A stretch of 36,425 nt of DNA from Gammaproteobacteria bacterium. GTDB taxonomy: Bacteria > Pseudomonadota > Gammaproteobacteria > Steroidobacterales > Steroidobacteraceae. The position numbers and the translations under genes are program-made. The notes beneath the pieces were generated by a model. That model searched no databases, was not told the origin of the DNA, and worked only from the letters and a program-made list of their open reading frames with translations. The stretch's first letter is position 1. Each line of letters starts with the position of its first letter. Shown piece by piece: positions 16,833 to 25,007 of this stretch. The stretch spans positions 1 through 36,425 of the forward strand of contig JAGWPU010000043.1 in NCBI GenBank assembly GCA_028870355.1. Reading direction: 5' to 3'.

Positions 16833-17489
16833 TCAGTCCCAGTGCTCGGTGTCGAGGCCGGCAGCGCGGGCGGCGCGGCGGGCGGCGCGCGAGCCGTTCA
16901 CCAGCACGCCGTGATCGGCCGCGCGCAGGTGCGCCAGATCGGACACGCCGTTCCCGTACGCGCTGATCGCGCGTCCCGGGTATTCGACCCGCAGCGCATC
17001 GAGACAGCGGCGCTTTTCCTCGCCGCGGCGATTCGGGCTCGCGAGCGCACCGTCGAGTCTGTCCCCGGACCAGCGCAGCTCGGTGCAGATCGTGCGCGCG
17101 ACGCCGAGCGCTGCGCCGATCGCAGGCACGTACAGATCGGGACTCGCCGACATCAGGATCAGCACGTCGCCGGCATCGCGATGCCGTGCGAGTCGCGCGA
17201 GCGCCGCGGGGCGGTAGGCGCGCCGGCCGGGGAGCCCCCGGACGAACGCCGCGGTCCACGCGCGCACGCCCTCGTGGTCCGCACCGCCCATCGCGCACCG
17301 GATCACGCGAGCCTTCAGCGCGCCCCGGTCGCGATCGCGGAACCAGTAGATCGCGAGCGCCGGGAGCACGCGCCAGACGCGCAGCCAGCGGCGCGGATGG
17401 CGCAGCCAGTAGCCGGCGACGTATGGCAGGAAGGTGTCCCGCCAGGTCAACGTCCCGTCGAGGTCGAACAGCGCGACGCGCTCGTCCAC
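16833..17489 (-). CDS. HAD superfamily hydrolase, subfamily IB (phosphoserine-phosphatase-like)
   Basis: 218 residues. Motif I FDLDGT contains nucleophile Asp9 and Asp11; motif II is LILMSASPD (around residue 113); motif III/IV reads KRRCLD...YGNGVSDLAHLRAADHGVLVNG. The helical cap between motifs I and II, with an aromatic-rich stretch (YVAGYWLRHPRRWLRVWRVLPALAIYWF), is typical of the IB group that includes SerB-like and phospholipid-linked phosphatases. Motif IV has GNGVSD, where GDSxxD is more common; the final Asp is kept. The substrate is unknown. It starts about 30 bases after acnA and is probably the last gene of the purB-to-HAD run. Confidence 0.8.
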   Translation of the reverse strand: MDERVALFDLDGTLTWRDTFLPYVAGYWLRHPRRWLRVWRVLPALAIYWFRDRDRGALKARVIRCAMGGADHEGVRAWTAAFVRGLPGRRAYRPAALARLARHRDAGDVLILMSASPDLYVPAIGAALGVARTICTELRWSGDRLDGALASPNRRGEEKRRCLDALRVEYPGRAISAYGNGVSDLAHLRAADHGVLVNGSRAARRAARAAGLDTEHWD

Positions 17490-17519
17490 CGACCGTCCGG
17501 TCGAGGCCTCGAGCGCCGC

Positions 17520-20216
17520 CTAGGCGGCGCGGCCGGCTTTCGCGAGATTCCGCAGCACGTACTGCAGGATCCCGCCGTGGCGGAAGTACTCGAGCTCCTT
17601 CGGCGTGTCGATGCGCACGCGCGCCTCGAAGCTCACCGTCTTGCCGCCCGTCGCGGTCGCCTTGACTTGCACGGTCTTCGCGGCCCCGTGATCGAGCCCC
17701 GTGATCTCGAACACCTCACGGCCGCAGAGCCCGAGGCTCTGCGCGTTCTGACCGCCCTGGTACTGCAAGGGCAGCACGCCCATGCCGATCAGGTTCGAGC
17801 GGTGGATGCGCTCGAAGCTCTCGGCGATCACGGCCTTCACGCCGAGCAGCATCGTGCCCTTCGCGGCCCAGTCGCGCGAGCTCCCGGTCCCGTACTCCTT
17901 GCCGGCGAGGATCACGAGCGGCGTGCCGTCGGCCTGGTACTTCATCGCGGCGTCGAAGATCGACATCTCCTCGCCGGTCGGCAGGTAGGCGGTCACGCCG
18001 CCCTCGGTTCCCGGGAGCAGGAGGTTGCGCAGGCGGATGTTCGCGAAGGTGCCGCGCATCATCACTTCGTGGTTGCCGCGGCGCGCGCCGTAGGAGTTGA
18101 AATCGGCCGGAGCGACCCCCTGCGCGAGCAGGTACTTCGCCGCGGGGCTCGTCTTCGATATGTTGCCGGCCGGCGAGATGTGGTCGGTGGTGACCGAATC
18201 GCCGAGCACCGCGAGCGCACGGGCGCCGTGGATGTCCTCGACCGGGGCCGGCGTCATCGTCATGCGATCGAAGTAGGGCGGATTCTTCACGTAGGTCGAA
18301 TTCGCATCCCACGCATAGATCTGCCCGGCCGGCGTCTGGATGCCGTTCCAGTTCGCATCGCCGGCGAACACGTTCGCATAGCCGGTGCGGAACATCGCCG
18401 AATCGACCGCGGCGCCGACGGTGCGGGCGACGTCCTCGGCGCTCGGCCAGATGTCCTTCAGCAGCACCGGCCGGCCATCGCTGCCGGTGCCGAGCGGTTC
18501 GGTCGCGAGGTCGAGGTCCATCGTGCCCGCGAGTGCGTACGCGACGACGAGCGGCGGGGACGCGAGGAAGTTCATCTTCACTTCCGGGTGCACGCGTCCC
18601 TCGAAGTTGCGGTTGCCGGAGAGGACCGAGGCGGCGATCAATTCGCCCTGGCGCACCGCCTCGGAGATCTCCGGCTTCAAGGGCCCGGAATTCCCGATAC
18701 AGGTGGTGCAGCCGTAGCCGACCGTGTAGAACCCGAGCCGCTCGAGATCCGGTAGCAGGCCGGCCTTCTTCAGGTAATCCGTGACGACCCTCGAACCCGG
18801 GGCGAGCGAGGTCTTCACCCAGGGCTTCGCGCGCAGACCACGCGCGACCGCGTTGCGGGCCAGGAGACCCGCGGCGACGAGCACCGCCGGGTTCGACGTG
18901 TTGGTGCAGCTCGTGATCGCGGCGATCAGCACCGCGCCGTCACGGATCTCGTGTTTCGCCTGGCCGAGCGTCGCGGTCGCGACGCCGCCCGCCTGCGGGT
19001 TCTTCTTCGCGCGTTCCTCGGCCATCTTCGCGACGGCGCCGCGATAGACCGTGCGGGCCGATCGCAGGGGCACGCGGTCCTGGGGCCGCTTCGGTCCGGC
19101 GAGCGAGGGCTCGACCGTCGACAGATCGAGTTCGACGACGTCGGTGTAGTCGGCGGCCGGCGCCCCGTCGAGTCGCCACAGGCCTTGCGCGCGCGCGTAC
19201 GCCTCGACCAGCGCGACGTCCTCGTCCGATCGGCCGGTGAGCTTGAGGTAGCGGATCGTCTCCTCGTCGATCGGGAAGATCGCGCAGGTCGATCCGAACT
19301 CCGGCGACATGTTGGCGATCGTCGCGCGGTCCGCGAGCGGCATGCCCTTGAGACCGTCGCCGAAGAATTCGACGAACTTGTCGACCACGCCCTTCTTGCG
19401 CAGCATCTCCGTGACCGTGAGCACGAGGTCGGTCGCGGTCGTGCCCGGCGGCAGGGTGCCGGTCAGCTTGAAGCCGATCACCTGCGGGATCAGCATCGTG
19501 ACCGGCTGCCCGAGCATCGCGGCCTCGGCCTCGATCCCGCCGACGCCCCAGCCGAGGACACCGAGGCCATTGACCATCGTGGTGTGCGAGTCCGTGCCGA
19601 CGAGCGTGTCCGGGTACGCGCGCGCGGGCATCCCTTCGCGTCGGTCCTGGAACACCACCCGCGCGAGCCGTTCGATGTTGACCTGATGGACGATGCCGGT
19701 GTTCGGCGGCACGACCTTGAAGTTGCTGAACGCGCTCTGGCCCCAGCGCAGGAACATGTAGCGCTCGCGGTTGCGCGAGAACTCGATCTCGGTGTTGCGC
19801 TTCAGGGAGTCGGCCGAGCCGTAGTCGTCGACCTGTACCGAGTGGTCGATCACGAGCTCGGCGGGCGCGAGTGGATTCACGCGGGAGGGGTCGCCGCCGA
19901 GCCGCGCGATCGCCTCGCGCATCGCCGCGAGGTCGACGACGCAAGGCACGCCGGTGAAGTCCTGCATGATCACCCGCGACGGCGTGAACGAGATCTCGTG
20001 CTCGGGGCGGGCCTGCGGCTGCCAGGCGAGCAAGGCCTCGACGTCCGCCTGCGTGACGTTCACGCCGTCCTCGAAGCGCAGCAGGTTCTCGAGCAGGATC
20101 CTGAGTGCGAACGGCAGGCGCGCGACGCGCTGTGCGCCGAGTGCGGCCAGGCTGAAGATCTCGTAGCGTTGCGCGCCGACGGTGAGCGTGGTGCGCGATT
20201 TGAAGTGATCGGTCAT
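17520..20216 (-). CDS. acnA: Aconitate hydratase A
   Basis: 898 residues (E. coli AcnA has 891). It isomerises citrate and isocitrate in the TCA cycle. The 4Fe-4S ligands are present: Cys437 in SCTNTSNP, and Cys503 and Cys506 in [10 protein letters not shown]. Other AcnA landmarks are [43 protein letters not shown], and the C-terminal swivel domain with [15 protein letters not shown] and [23 protein letters not shown] at 20216 is preceded by GGAGGG on the coding strand and overlaps the mnmA stop by four bases, so it is translationally coupled to a tRNA-modification gene. Confidence 0.97.
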   Translation of the reverse strand: MTDHFKSRTTLTVGAQRYEIFSLAALGAQRVARLPFALRILLENLLRFEDGVNVTQADVEALLAWQPQARPEHEISFTPSRVIMQDFTGVPCVVDLAAMREAIARLGGDPSRVNPLAPAELVIDHSVQVDDYGSADSLKRNTEIEFSRNRERYMFLRWGQSAFSNFKVVPPNTGIVHQVNIERLARVVFQDRREGMPARAYPDTLVGTDSHTTMVNGLGVLGWGVGGIEAEAAMLGQPVTMLIPQVIGFKLTGTLPPGTTATDLVLTVTEMLRKKGVVDKFVEFFGDGLKGMPLADRATIANMSPEFGSTCAIFPIDEETIRYLKLTGRSDEDVALVEAYARAQGLWRLDGAPAADYTDVVELDLSTVEPSLAGPKRPQDRVPLRSARTVYRGAVAKMAEERAKKNPQAGGVATATLGQAKHEIRDGAVLIAAITSCTNTSNPAVLVAAGLLARNAVARGLRAKPWVKTSLAPGSRVVTDYLKKAGLLPDLERLGFYTVGYGCTTCIGNSGPLKPEISEAVRQGELIAASVLSGNRNFEGRVHPEVKMNFLASPPLVVAYALAGTMDLDLATEPLGTGSDGRPVLLKDIWPSAEDVARTVGAAVDSAMFRTGYANVFAGDANWNGIQTPAGQIYAWDANSTYVKNPPYFDRMTMTPAPVEDIHGARALAVLGDSVTTDHISPAGNISKTSPAAKYLLAQGVAPADFNSYGARRGNHEVMMRGTFANIRLRNLLLPGTEGGVTAYLPTGEEMSIFDAAMKYQADGTPLVILAGKEYGTGSSRDWAAKGTMLLGVKAVIAESFERIHRSNLIGMGVLPLQYQGGQNAQSLGLCGREVFEITGLDHGAAKTVQVKATATGGKTVSFEARVRIDTPKELEYFRHGGILQYVLRNLAKAGRAA

Positions 20217-21379
20217 GGTCCCTCCGCAGCGAACGTCGCATTATAACCGGAGCTCGCGTGCGCCGGGGTCGCCTCGCGCGCGACGCGCCGTCCGATCACG
20301 CCGCCGCCGAGGCAGGCCGCGCCGTCGTAGAACACCGCGTACTGACCGGGTGTGACCGCGCGCGCCGGCGCACGCAGCGTGACCGTCGCCGAGCCTTCGT
20401 CGTGCACGCGGACGCGGCAGGGCAGATCGGCCTGGCGATAGCGCGTCTTCACCGCGCAGTCGAACGACGCCGGCACCGGCGCTTCGAGCCAGCGCAGGTC
20501 GAACACCTCGAAGTGCTCGGTCAGGAGTCGCGGATGGTCCGGCGACTGCACGACGATCAGGGCGTTGCGCGCGCGATCCTTCCCGGCCACGTACCAGGGC
20601 GCGGCCCGCGCGCCGCGCCGGCCGCCGAGGTGCAGACCGCTGCGCTGTCCGAGCGTGTAGAAGGACAGGCCACGATGCTCCCCGATCACGCGGCCGTCCT
20701 CGGTCTCGATCGGTCCGGGGCTCAGCGCGAGATGGCGCGACAGGAACTCGGTGAACGGTCGTTCGCCGATGAAACAGATCCCGGTGCTGTCGCGCTTGTC
20801 GTGCACCGGGAGACCGGCTTCCTGGGCCCGCCGGCGGACCTCGGACTTGGTCCAGTCGCCGAGCGGGAACAGCGTCCGGGCGAGCGCGGCCGGATCGACC
20901 GCGTGCAGGAAATAGCTCTGATCCTTCGCGGAATCGGCGGCCTTCGACAGCCGCGGTCCGGCGTCCCGGTGCTCGATCCGGGCGTAGTGTCCGGTCGCGA
21001 TCCACGAGGCGCCGAGGCGGCGCGCGTACTCCCAGCACACGCCGAACTTGATCTCCCGGTTGCACAGCACGTCCGGATTCGGCGTGTCGCCGGCCGCGTA
21101 GGTGCGCAGGAAGTGCTCGAACACGCGCGCGCGGTACTCGGCCGCGAAGTTCGCGCGATGCAGGGGGATATCGAGGAGCCGGCACACCTGGCGCGCGTCC
21201 TGGTAGTCGGCGGCGGCCGTGCAGTGACCGTCGTCGTCGTCCCAGTTCGTCATGAAGAGGCCCTGGACCGCGTAGCCGCGCTCCAGGAGCGTCAGCGCCG
21301 CGACCGCGGAGTCGACGCCGCCGGAGACGCCGACGATCACCGTGCCGGCGGTGCGAGGATCGGGAAGGGGCGGGCGCAT
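20213..21379 (-). CDS. mnmA: tRNA-specific 2-thiouridylase MnmA
   Basis: 388 residues. It thiolates U34 of tRNA-Lys, -Glu and -Gln. The PP-loop GVSGGVDS (17-24) activates the uridine with ATP. The two catalytic cysteines are Cys106 ([12 protein letters not shown]) and Cys202 ([12 protein letters not shown]). The central region (TGHYARI, KDQSYFL) and the C-terminal beta-barrel ([13 protein letters not shown]...CLGGGVI) are complete. The C-terminus is extended by about 20 residues past the usual end. It overlaps acnA by four bases and follows the small unknown gene after 34 bases. Confidence 0.97.
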   Translation of the reverse strand: MRPPLPDPRTAGTVIVGVSGGVDSAVAALTLLERGYAVQGLFMTNWDDDDGHCTAAADYQDARQVCRLLDIPLHRANFAAEYRARVFEHFLRTYAAGDTPNPDVLCNREIKFGVCWEYARRLGASWIATGHYARIEHRDAGPRLSKAADSAKDQSYFLHAVDPAALARTLFPLGDWTKSEVRRRAQEAGLPVHDKRDSTGICFIGERPFTEFLSRHLALSPGPIETEDGRVIGEHRGLSFYTLGQRSGLHLGGRRGARAAPWYVAGKDRARNALIVVQSPDHPRLLTEHFEVFDLRWLEAPVPASFDCAVKTRYRQADLPCRVRVHDEGSATVTLRAPARAVTPGQYAVFYDGAACLGGGVIGRRVAREATPAHASSGYNATFAAEGP

Positions 21380-21413
21380 GCGCCGATTATACGGGCGCCG
21401 CGCGCGACCGGGC

Positions 21414-21944
21414 TCACTGGTAGGTCTGACGCACCTGCGATTCCTGCATGCCCATGCTCCAGACCTCGTCGAAGAACGTGAGGTAGCGCCGCACGACCGC
21501 CGGATCGTTCATGTCCGAGATGCCGTCCCAGCGGTCGATCCGCAGGCGATACACGAGCGCTCGGTCGTCGGCGATGATGAACGCGCCCGCGCTCGCCGGG
21601 TACTCCGGGCCCATCGTCCGCAGGTCGATGCAGCTCGTCAGGCGCCGCGCGAGGATCAGGAACTTGTTGTTGTCGAACATCGCGCGCGAGGGATCCGCGA
21701 GCAGTACCCGCACTTTCGCATAGGAGCGCGCGAGCACGAGGCGCTTGATCGCCTCGAGGAACGGCTCCTCGCCGTAGATCATCGGCTCGAGATCGTGGGT
21801 GAAGATCGACAGCAGCCGCTGCGCGGAGCGCGCGACCTGCAGGCTCGCTTCCCGGACCTCCTCCATCGTGCTCAGGATCGACCGGGTGCTCGCGGGCGGG
21901 CTCTTCGGCTGTCCCCCCGGAACGTCATTCTCGCTTCCCGCCAT
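21414..21944 (-). CDS. Conserved-looking protein of unknown function
   Basis: 176 residues from ATG at 21944 with GAGG nine bases upstream. An in-frame start further back (22046) would add a Pro/Arg-rich stretch and is not favoured. After a polar N-terminus there is a helical segment (EVREASLQVARSAQRLLSIFTHDLEPMIYG), then KVRVLLADPSRAMFDNNKFLILARRLTSCIDLRTM, AGAFIIADDRALVYRLR, and a final WDGISDMNDP...FFDEVW. The alternation resembles the short phospholipase-D-like domain sometimes joined to GNAT acetyltransferases in gammaproteobacteria (possibly the DUF7931 group, from memory only). No catalytic HKD motif is visible. It lies between purB and mnmA, where E. coli has hflD between the same two genes, but it is not HflD-like in sequence. 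Confidence 0.7.
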   Translation of the reverse strand: MAGSENDVPGGQPKSPPASTRSILSTMEEVREASLQVARSAQRLLSIFTHDLEPMIYGEEPFLEAIKRLVLARSYAKVRVLLADPSRAMFDNNKFLILARRLTSCIDLRTMGPEYPASAGAFIIADDRALVYRLRIDRWDGISDMNDPAVVRRYLTFFDEVWSMGMQESQVRQTYQ

Positions 21945-22071
21945 ATCACTCGGCCTCGTCGTGCTGAACGGGCAATCTCGCCCGGTTTCCGGGCGTCGGA
22001 GGGATCCTACCGGGCGCGGCGGGGTCGGTCGTGCCGACTGCGTCACGTTTCCTCGATGGGGGACGTCCGCC

Positions 22072-23442
22072 TCAGCGCTCGCGGCGCGCCAGTTCGGCGG
22101 CGAGCCCGAGGTAGCTCGCCGGTTCGAGCTGCAGCAGCCGTTCGCGCTCCGCCGGCGGCAGCTCGAGCGAGGCGATGAAGTCGCGGATCGCCGGCCGGTC
22201 GACCGCGCGGCCGCGGGTGAATGCCTTCAGGCGGTCGTAGGCGCCGCTGATCCCGTTCGCCCGCATCACGGTCTGGATCGCTTCCGCGAGCACCTCCCAG
22301 GCCGCGTCGAGGTCCGCGCGGACGCGCGCCTCGTCGAGCGCGATCTTGCCGAGCCCCGCGAGGAGCGAGTCGTAGGCGAGGGCCGCGTGTCCGAGCGCGA
22401 CGCCGAGGTTGCGCAGCACCGTCGAGTCGGTCAGATCGCGCTGCCAGCGCGATACCGGCAGCTTTTCGGCGAAGTGGCCGAGCAGCGCGTTCGCGATCCC
22501 GAGGTTTCCTTCGGCGTTCTCGAAGTCGATCGGATTGACCTTGTGAGGCATCGTCGAGGAACCCACTTCACCGGCCACGACGCGCTGGCGGAAGTAGCCG
22601 AGGGACACGTATCCCCAGACGTCCCGCGCAAAATCCAGCAGGATCGTGTCGATGCGGATCACCGCGTGGGCATATTCGGCGATCCAGTCGTGCGGCTCGA
22701 TCTGCGTGGTGTACGCATTCGGCTGCAGGCCGAGGGAGGCGACGAACGCGGCGCTGACCGACGGCCAGTCGACCCGCGGGAGCGCCGCGACGTGCGCGTT
22801 GAAGTTGCCGACCGCGCCATTCAGCTTGCCGAGGATCCGCACCGCCTCGAGCGCGTCGCGCTGCGTGGCGAGTCGCGCGGCGAAATTGGCCATCTCCTTG
22901 CCGACGGTCGTCGGGGTCGCGGTCTGGCCGTGAGTGCGCGCGAGCATGCCGCAGTCCGCGTACCGCGTCGCGAGGGTCTCGAGCGCGGACCGGATCGCGT
23001 CGATCGCGGGCAGGAGCACCCGCGCTCGCGCGTTGCGCAGCATCAGCGCATACGCGAGGTTGTTCACGTCCTCCGAGGTGCACGCGAAGTGCACCCATTC
23101 GAGCAGCGCCGGCGCGGCGCCGCGCGCGGTGAGCTCGTCGCGCAGCCACAGCTCGACCGCCTTCACGTCGTGATTGGTGCGTGCCTCGATCCGCTTGATC
23201 GCCGCGACGTCGGTCGGCGCCGGGTCGGCGGCGAGCGCGCCGAGCCATCGCCGGCACTCCTCGGGGAGGGACGCGAGCGGCTCGCGCGCCGGGCCGGCGG
23301 CAAGCGCGAGCAGCCACGCGGCCTCGACCCGCGCGCGTTCGCGCATCAGGCCCGCTTCGCTGAAGATCTCCCGCAGCGGCGCGAGCTTCGCGCGGTACCG
23401 GCCATCGAGCGGCGAGAGCGCGTCGATCGAGGAATTCGACAT
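22072..23442 (-). CDS. purB: Adenylosuccinate lyase
   Basis: 456 residues, identical in length to E. coli PurB. It acts twice in purine synthesis, cleaving SAICAR and adenylosuccinate to release fumarate. The N-terminus ALSPLDGRYRAKLAPLREIFSE is that of the gammaproteobacterial type. The HFACTSEDVNNLAYAL stretch, ARTHGQTATPTT, and the flexible catalytic loop with signature SSTMPHKVNPIDFENAEGN are all intact. ATG at 23442 is chosen by family length; the frame stays open upstream but is not conserved there. It is the first gene of the minus-strand run leading to mnmA and acnA, with a 127-base gap before the next gene. Confidence 0.97.
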   Translation of the reverse strand: MSNSSIDALSPLDGRYRAKLAPLREIFSEAGLMRERARVEAAWLLALAAGPAREPLASLPEECRRWLGALAADPAPTDVAAIKRIEARTNHDVKAVELWLRDELTARGAAPALLEWVHFACTSEDVNNLAYALMLRNARARVLLPAIDAIRSALETLATRYADCGMLARTHGQTATPTTVGKEMANFAARLATQRDALEAVRILGKLNGAVGNFNAHVAALPRVDWPSVSAAFVASLGLQPNAYTTQIEPHDWIAEYAHAVIRIDTILLDFARDVWGYVSLGYFRQRVVAGEVGSSTMPHKVNPIDFENAEGNLGIANALLGHFAEKLPVSRWQRDLTDSTVLRNLGVALGHAALAYDSLLAGLGKIALDEARVRADLDAAWEVLAEAIQTVMRANGISGAYDRLKAFTRGRAVDRPAIRDFIASLELPPAERERLLQLEPASYLGLAAELARRER

Positions 23443-23462
23443 CGGAGTGCGTGGTCGTCGAG

Positions 23463-23471
23463 TGTTAGAAT
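23463..23471 (+). promoter_or_regulatory. Extended -10 promoter in the divergent purB / Nudix gap
   Basis: TG-T-TAGAAT is an extended -10 element (five of six). It would start transcription near 23478, upstream of the Nudix-mazG-hrpA genes. The gap (23443-23513) is the only AT-richer DNA here. A purB promoter must also lie in it, but I cannot place it with confidence. Confidence 0.4.
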
Positions 23472-23513
23472 TGACGAAGTTTACCGCAATCGGAGCGCGT
23501 CGCGGAGGAACGG

Positions 23514-23564
23514 ATGAGAAGCGAACGCACCAGGATCGCCGGCGATGCCGCGGCGCTCGCCTGA
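23514..23564 (+). CDS. Possible 16-residue leader peptide overlapping the Nudix gene start
   Basis: ATG at 23514 is preceded by GGAGG (23504-23508, five-base spacing), a better ribosome site than that of the Nudix gene itself. The reading frame MRSERTRIAGDAAALA ends at TGA 23562-23564, about 18 bases inside the Nudix frame. It could couple ribosomes onto the Nudix start or be accidental. No amino-acid run suggests attenuation. Confidence 0.3.
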   Translation: MRSERTRIAGDAAALA

Positions 23565-24222
23565 GGGCGGGCCGGGCATCGTGCGGTTCGATCGGCAGAT
23601 GATCAAGGCGGCGTTGCGGGCCCGTCCGTCGCCGCCGGACGAGGACATGGACTGGCTCCCCGAGACCGCGCCGGATCTGCGCGAGCGGGTGCGCCGCGCG
23701 CTGCCGACGAAGCGGATCGCGGCGGCCGTGCTCGTGCCCGTGGTCGACCGCGAGGGCGAGTTGTCGCTGCTGCTGACCCAGCGGTCGCGGACGCTGCGGG
23801 ATCACGCCGGACAGATCGCGTTCCCCGGCGGGCGCATCGAGCCGCAGGACCGCGATCCCTGGACCGCGGCGCTGCGCGAGGCACACGAGGAGATCGGTCT
23901 CGAGGCGTCGCGGGTGGAATTCGCCGGCTACCTGCCGGATCACCTGATCGTGACCGGCTTCCGCGTGACGCCGGCGGTCGGATTCGTCGCGCCGGACTAC
24001 CGCTTGCGCGTCGCCGCCGAGGAGGTCGACGAGGCCTTCGAGGTCCCGCTCGCGTTCCTGTTCGATGCGGCCAATCTGCGCGAGCGCGAACGGCAGATCG
24101 GCGAGACGAGCTTCGCGGTCTACGACATCACCTACGACGGTCGGCGGATCTGGGGTGCGACCGCCGGCATGGTGATGACCTTGCGCCGGATGCTGGTCGC
24201 GCGTGCGGGGGGCGCGGCGTGA
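23545..24222 (+). CDS. Nudix hydrolase, CoA pyrophosphatase (NudL/YeaB-like)
   Basis: 225 residues. LLTQRSRTLRDHAGQIAFPGGR is the signature placed before the Nudix box in the CoA-pyrophosphatase subgroup. The box itself spans residues about 96-118 with REAHEEIGL as its core. Members hydrolyse CoA and acyl-CoA to phosphopantetheine compounds and 3',5'-ADP. ATG at 23545 has AGGA nine bases upstream; GTG at 23581 is an alternative. The stop overlaps the mazG GTG by three bases. Confidence 0.88.
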   Translation: MPRRSPEGGPGIVRFDRQMIKAALRARPSPPDEDMDWLPETAPDLRERVRRALPTKRIAAAVLVPVVDREGELSLLLTQRSRTLRDHAGQIAFPGGRIEPQDRDPWTAALREAHEEIGLEASRVEFAGYLPDHLIVTGFRVTPAVGFVAPDYRLRVAAEEVDEAFEVPLAFLFDAANLRERERQIGETSFAVYDITYDGRRIWGATAGMVMTLRRMLVARAGGAA

Positions 24223-25007
24223 CGCGGCCGATCGATCGGCTGCTTGCGATCATGGAACGGTTGCGCTCGCCCGGCGGCTGTCCCTGGGATCGCGCGCAGA
24301 GCTTCGCGACGATCGCCCCCTATACGATCGAAGAGGCCTACGAGGTCGCCGACGCGATCGAGCGCGACGACCTCGCCGGACTGAAGGACGAGCTCGGGGA
24401 CCTGCTGTTCCAGGTGGTGTTCCACGCCGCGATCGCGCGCGAGGCGGGCGCGTTCGACTTCGATGCCGTCGCCGAGGCGATCGCCGCGAAGCTCGAGCGA
24501 CGGCATCCGCACGTGTTCGGAGGCGAACCCGTCGCCGGGGTCCTGCAGCAGACGGACGCCTGGGAGCGGATCAAGGCGGCCGAACGGGACGCCGCGGCCG
24601 GGGGGCCGGCGAGCCTGGTGGACGGTGTGCCGCTCGCGCTGCCCGCGCTCGCACGGACTCACAAGCTCGGGCGGCGCGCGGCGCGGGCCGGGTTCGACTT
24701 CCCGGATGCCGCGTCAGCGGCCGGGAAGGTGCGCGAGGAGCTCGCCGAAGTGCTCGACGCCGATGCCCGGGAGCGGGAGCGTCCCGAGCGCATCGCGGAG
24801 GAAGTCGGGGACCTGCTGTTCGCCGCCGCGAATCTCGCGCGCAAGCTCGGGGTCGAGCCGGAGGCGGCGCTGCGGGCGGCGAACGCGAAGTTCGAGCGAC
24901 GGATCCGCCGGATGGAGCGGTTCGCGGCCGACCAGGACACCGCGCTCGCGGCGCTCGGGCTCGACGCGCAAGAGGCGCTCTGGAACCGGGCGAAGCGGGA
25001 GGAATGA
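24219..25007 (+). CDS. mazG: Nucleoside triphosphate pyrophosphohydrolase MazG
   Basis: 262 residues, the length of E. coli MazG (263). It cleaves NTPs and dNTPs to the monophosphate and PPi, limiting mutagenic or signalling nucleotides. Two tandem MazG domains are seen. The first has LRSPGGCPWDRAQSFATIAPYTIEEAYEV and DELGDLLFQVVFHA; the second has VREELAEVLDAD and EEVGDLLFAAANLARKLGV near residue 200. The paired acidic residues (EE...DELGD) bind Mg2+. It starts with GTG overlapping the Nudix stop, and its TGA overlaps the hrpA ATG. Confidence 0.95.
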   Translation: MTRPIDRLLAIMERLRSPGGCPWDRAQSFATIAPYTIEEAYEVADAIERDDLAGLKDELGDLLFQVVFHAAIAREAGAFDFDAVAEAIAAKLERRHPHVFGGEPVAGVLQQTDAWERIKAAERDAAAGGPASLVDGVPLALPALARTHKLGRRAARAGFDFPDAASAAGKVREELAEVLDADARERERPERIAEEVGDLLFAAANLARKLGVEPEAALRAANAKFERRIRRMERFAADQDTALAALGLDAQEALWNRAKREE

